Assembly (NCBI GenBank): GCA_049323795.1 | Contig: JBMOOH010000057.1 | Location: 1 to 49,563 of the forward strand | DNA length: 49,563 bases | Source: JAOADN01 sp049323795 | GTDB taxonomy: Bacteria; Pseudomonadota; Alphaproteobacteria; Rhodobacterales; Rhodobacteraceae | Direction: 5' to 3' | Part shown: positions 49,130 to 49,563 of the stretch, one piece after another | How positions within the stretch are numbered: the stretch's first letter is position 1 | Layout of the letters: each line of letters opens with the position of its first letter | Program-made: the position numbers and the translations under genes | Notes under the pieces: generated by a model | Databases searched by the model: none | What the model was told of the DNA's origin: nothing | What the model saw: the letters and a program-made list of their open reading frames with translations, nothing else

Positions 49130-49203
49130 TGGAGCGGGCGGCGGGAATCGAACCCGCGTCTCCTGCGTGGAAGGCAGGGGTCTTACCATTACACAACGCC
49201 CGC
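49130..49203 (-). tRNA. tRNA-Gly(UCC)
   Basis: The reverse strand folds as a cloverleaf: acceptor stem GCGGGCG/CGCCCGC, D-arm with TGGTAAGA, anticodon stem CCTGC/GCAGG with loop CTTCCAC (anticodon TCC), T-arm with GGTTCGATTCC, discriminator T and encoded CCA. At 74 nt it has the expected length. It reads GGA and GGG glycine codons. Confidence 0.97.
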
Positions 49204-49437
49204 AGCGCCTTTTGAGGTATGCCAGCGGCAATCCGGCGTCAAGGGAAGGCGCGGTCTGCGCCTGTGCCCGTCTCGCTCAGTTGGCCAGATCGTCCGCCCG
49301 ACGCCCGGCCTCAACGGGTCCGAAAAACCGACGCGGCCCGATCCGGCCCGAGTCTTGGGTCGGGCACCCTTGCGAGGCAAGCATGCTCGGCTTCAAGGCG
49401 TTTGGTCTGCAAGTTAAATCAATCCGGTCGGATGCTG

Positions 49438-49563
49438 GGCTTTGTTGCGCAAATGCGATGAAGGATTCACCTTGTGAATCCAGTGTTGTAGCTCGTCTGC
49501 ATGAGCAGACCGAAGTCCCTGACCTACCGCACCACGACCTGGCCTGAGTACAATGCCGCGCTC
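49438..49563 (+). mobile_element. 5' end of an IS5-like insertion sequence
   Basis: GGCTTTGTTGCGCAAAT at 49438-49454 looks like the left terminal inverted repeat of IS5-superfamily elements (GGCTTTGTTG...). The transposase starts 47 bp further on. The element runs off the window, so length and right end are unknown. The 234 bp before it (49204-49437) show no gene and presumably contain the tRNA promoter. Confidence 0.75.
49501..49563 (+). CDS. IS5-family transposase, N-terminal fragment (cut by window edge)
   Basis: The reading frame from the ATG at 49501 starts MSRPKSLTYRTTTWPEYN, the usual opening of IS5-family transposases (MSRPxxxxYxTxxWxxYN). Twenty-one codons are visible and the DDE domain lies beyond the window. 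Family call from this opening and the terminal repeat. Confidence 0.8.
   Translation, partial: MSRPKSLTYRTTTWPEYNAAL

Noticed and set aside
1..49563. CRISPR arrays, prophage, secretion or defence islands
   Set aside because: No regularly spaced repeats, cas genes, phage structural genes or known defence domains were seen in the window.

Overview
The window reads as GC-rich chromosomal DNA of an alphaproteobacterium, most likely a member of the Rhodobacterales (Paracoccaceae/Rhodobacteraceae). Reasons: a Sat-CysC fusion, the YdcH-Hsp20-DUF1150 neighbourhood, a Hint-domain protein, a trxB gene divergent from an Lrp/AsnC gene, a TIGR01459-type HAD protein, and protein sequences that look like Rhodobacterales orthologues from memory. 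It is almost all housekeeping gene space. It begins inside the 3' end of an IS630-family transposase and ends just inside the 5' end of an IS5-like element, so both edges are probably assembly breaks at insertion sequences. A 10-N gap at 37615-37624 lies in poly-G sequence that looks like a sequencing artefact.

Layout. 1-107: transposase tail. 189-8895: prs; a divergent pair (2-hydroxychromene-2-carboxylate isomerase-like, alpha/beta hydrolase); a reverse-strand run maoC, ribF, ycgN-like, ltaE; a HAD phosphatase; Mn-dependent pyrophosphatase; a metallo-beta-lactamase-fold hydrolase. 8896-11250: groES-groEL with a clear sigma-70 promoter, a CIRCE operator and a terminator. 11296-13849: GreA/B-like factor, Nudix, purK, purE. 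13928-15031: YdcH-like, Hsp20, DUF1150. 15204-18795: Sat-CysC, then trxB divergent from an Lrp/AsnC regulator across an intergenic region with repeated GCGCA palindromes. 18833-23376: degenerate Hint protein, 53-aa protein, pgeF, NDUFAF7-like methyltransferase, lgt (the last three overlap), ubiK-like. 23420-29873: predicted beta-helix protein of unknown function, YbjN, proC, csaA-like, D-2-hydroxyacid dehydrogenase, SMP-30, MFS transporter, thymidine kinase. 29978-33173: small heme-copper-oxidase-like membrane protein, rimO, EamA transporter.

33208-40903 is a fatty-acid beta-oxidation cluster on the reverse strand: two MerR-family regulators, acyl-CoA dehydrogenase, a small RHH-like protein, the assembly gap with a broken glutathione-S-transferase remnant, thiolase, a cupin, and a fused enoyl-CoA hydratase/3-hydroxyacyl-CoA dehydrogenase. 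41044-44735: two thioesterases and a MATE exporter in one overlapping operon, converging on pyrD and DUF952. 44891-49203: a periplasmic 5'-nucleotidase-family protein, a possible zinc-finger protein, an MsbA-type ABC exporter and tRNA-Gly(UCC).

I do not see a convincing new multi-gene system here. The most interesting items are the spaced palindromes between trxB and lrp, the Hint protein that has lost its catalytic residues, the beta-helix protein with a nearby inverted repeat, the tandem MerR genes with TGACG-type repeats, and two intergenic elements with inverted ends.
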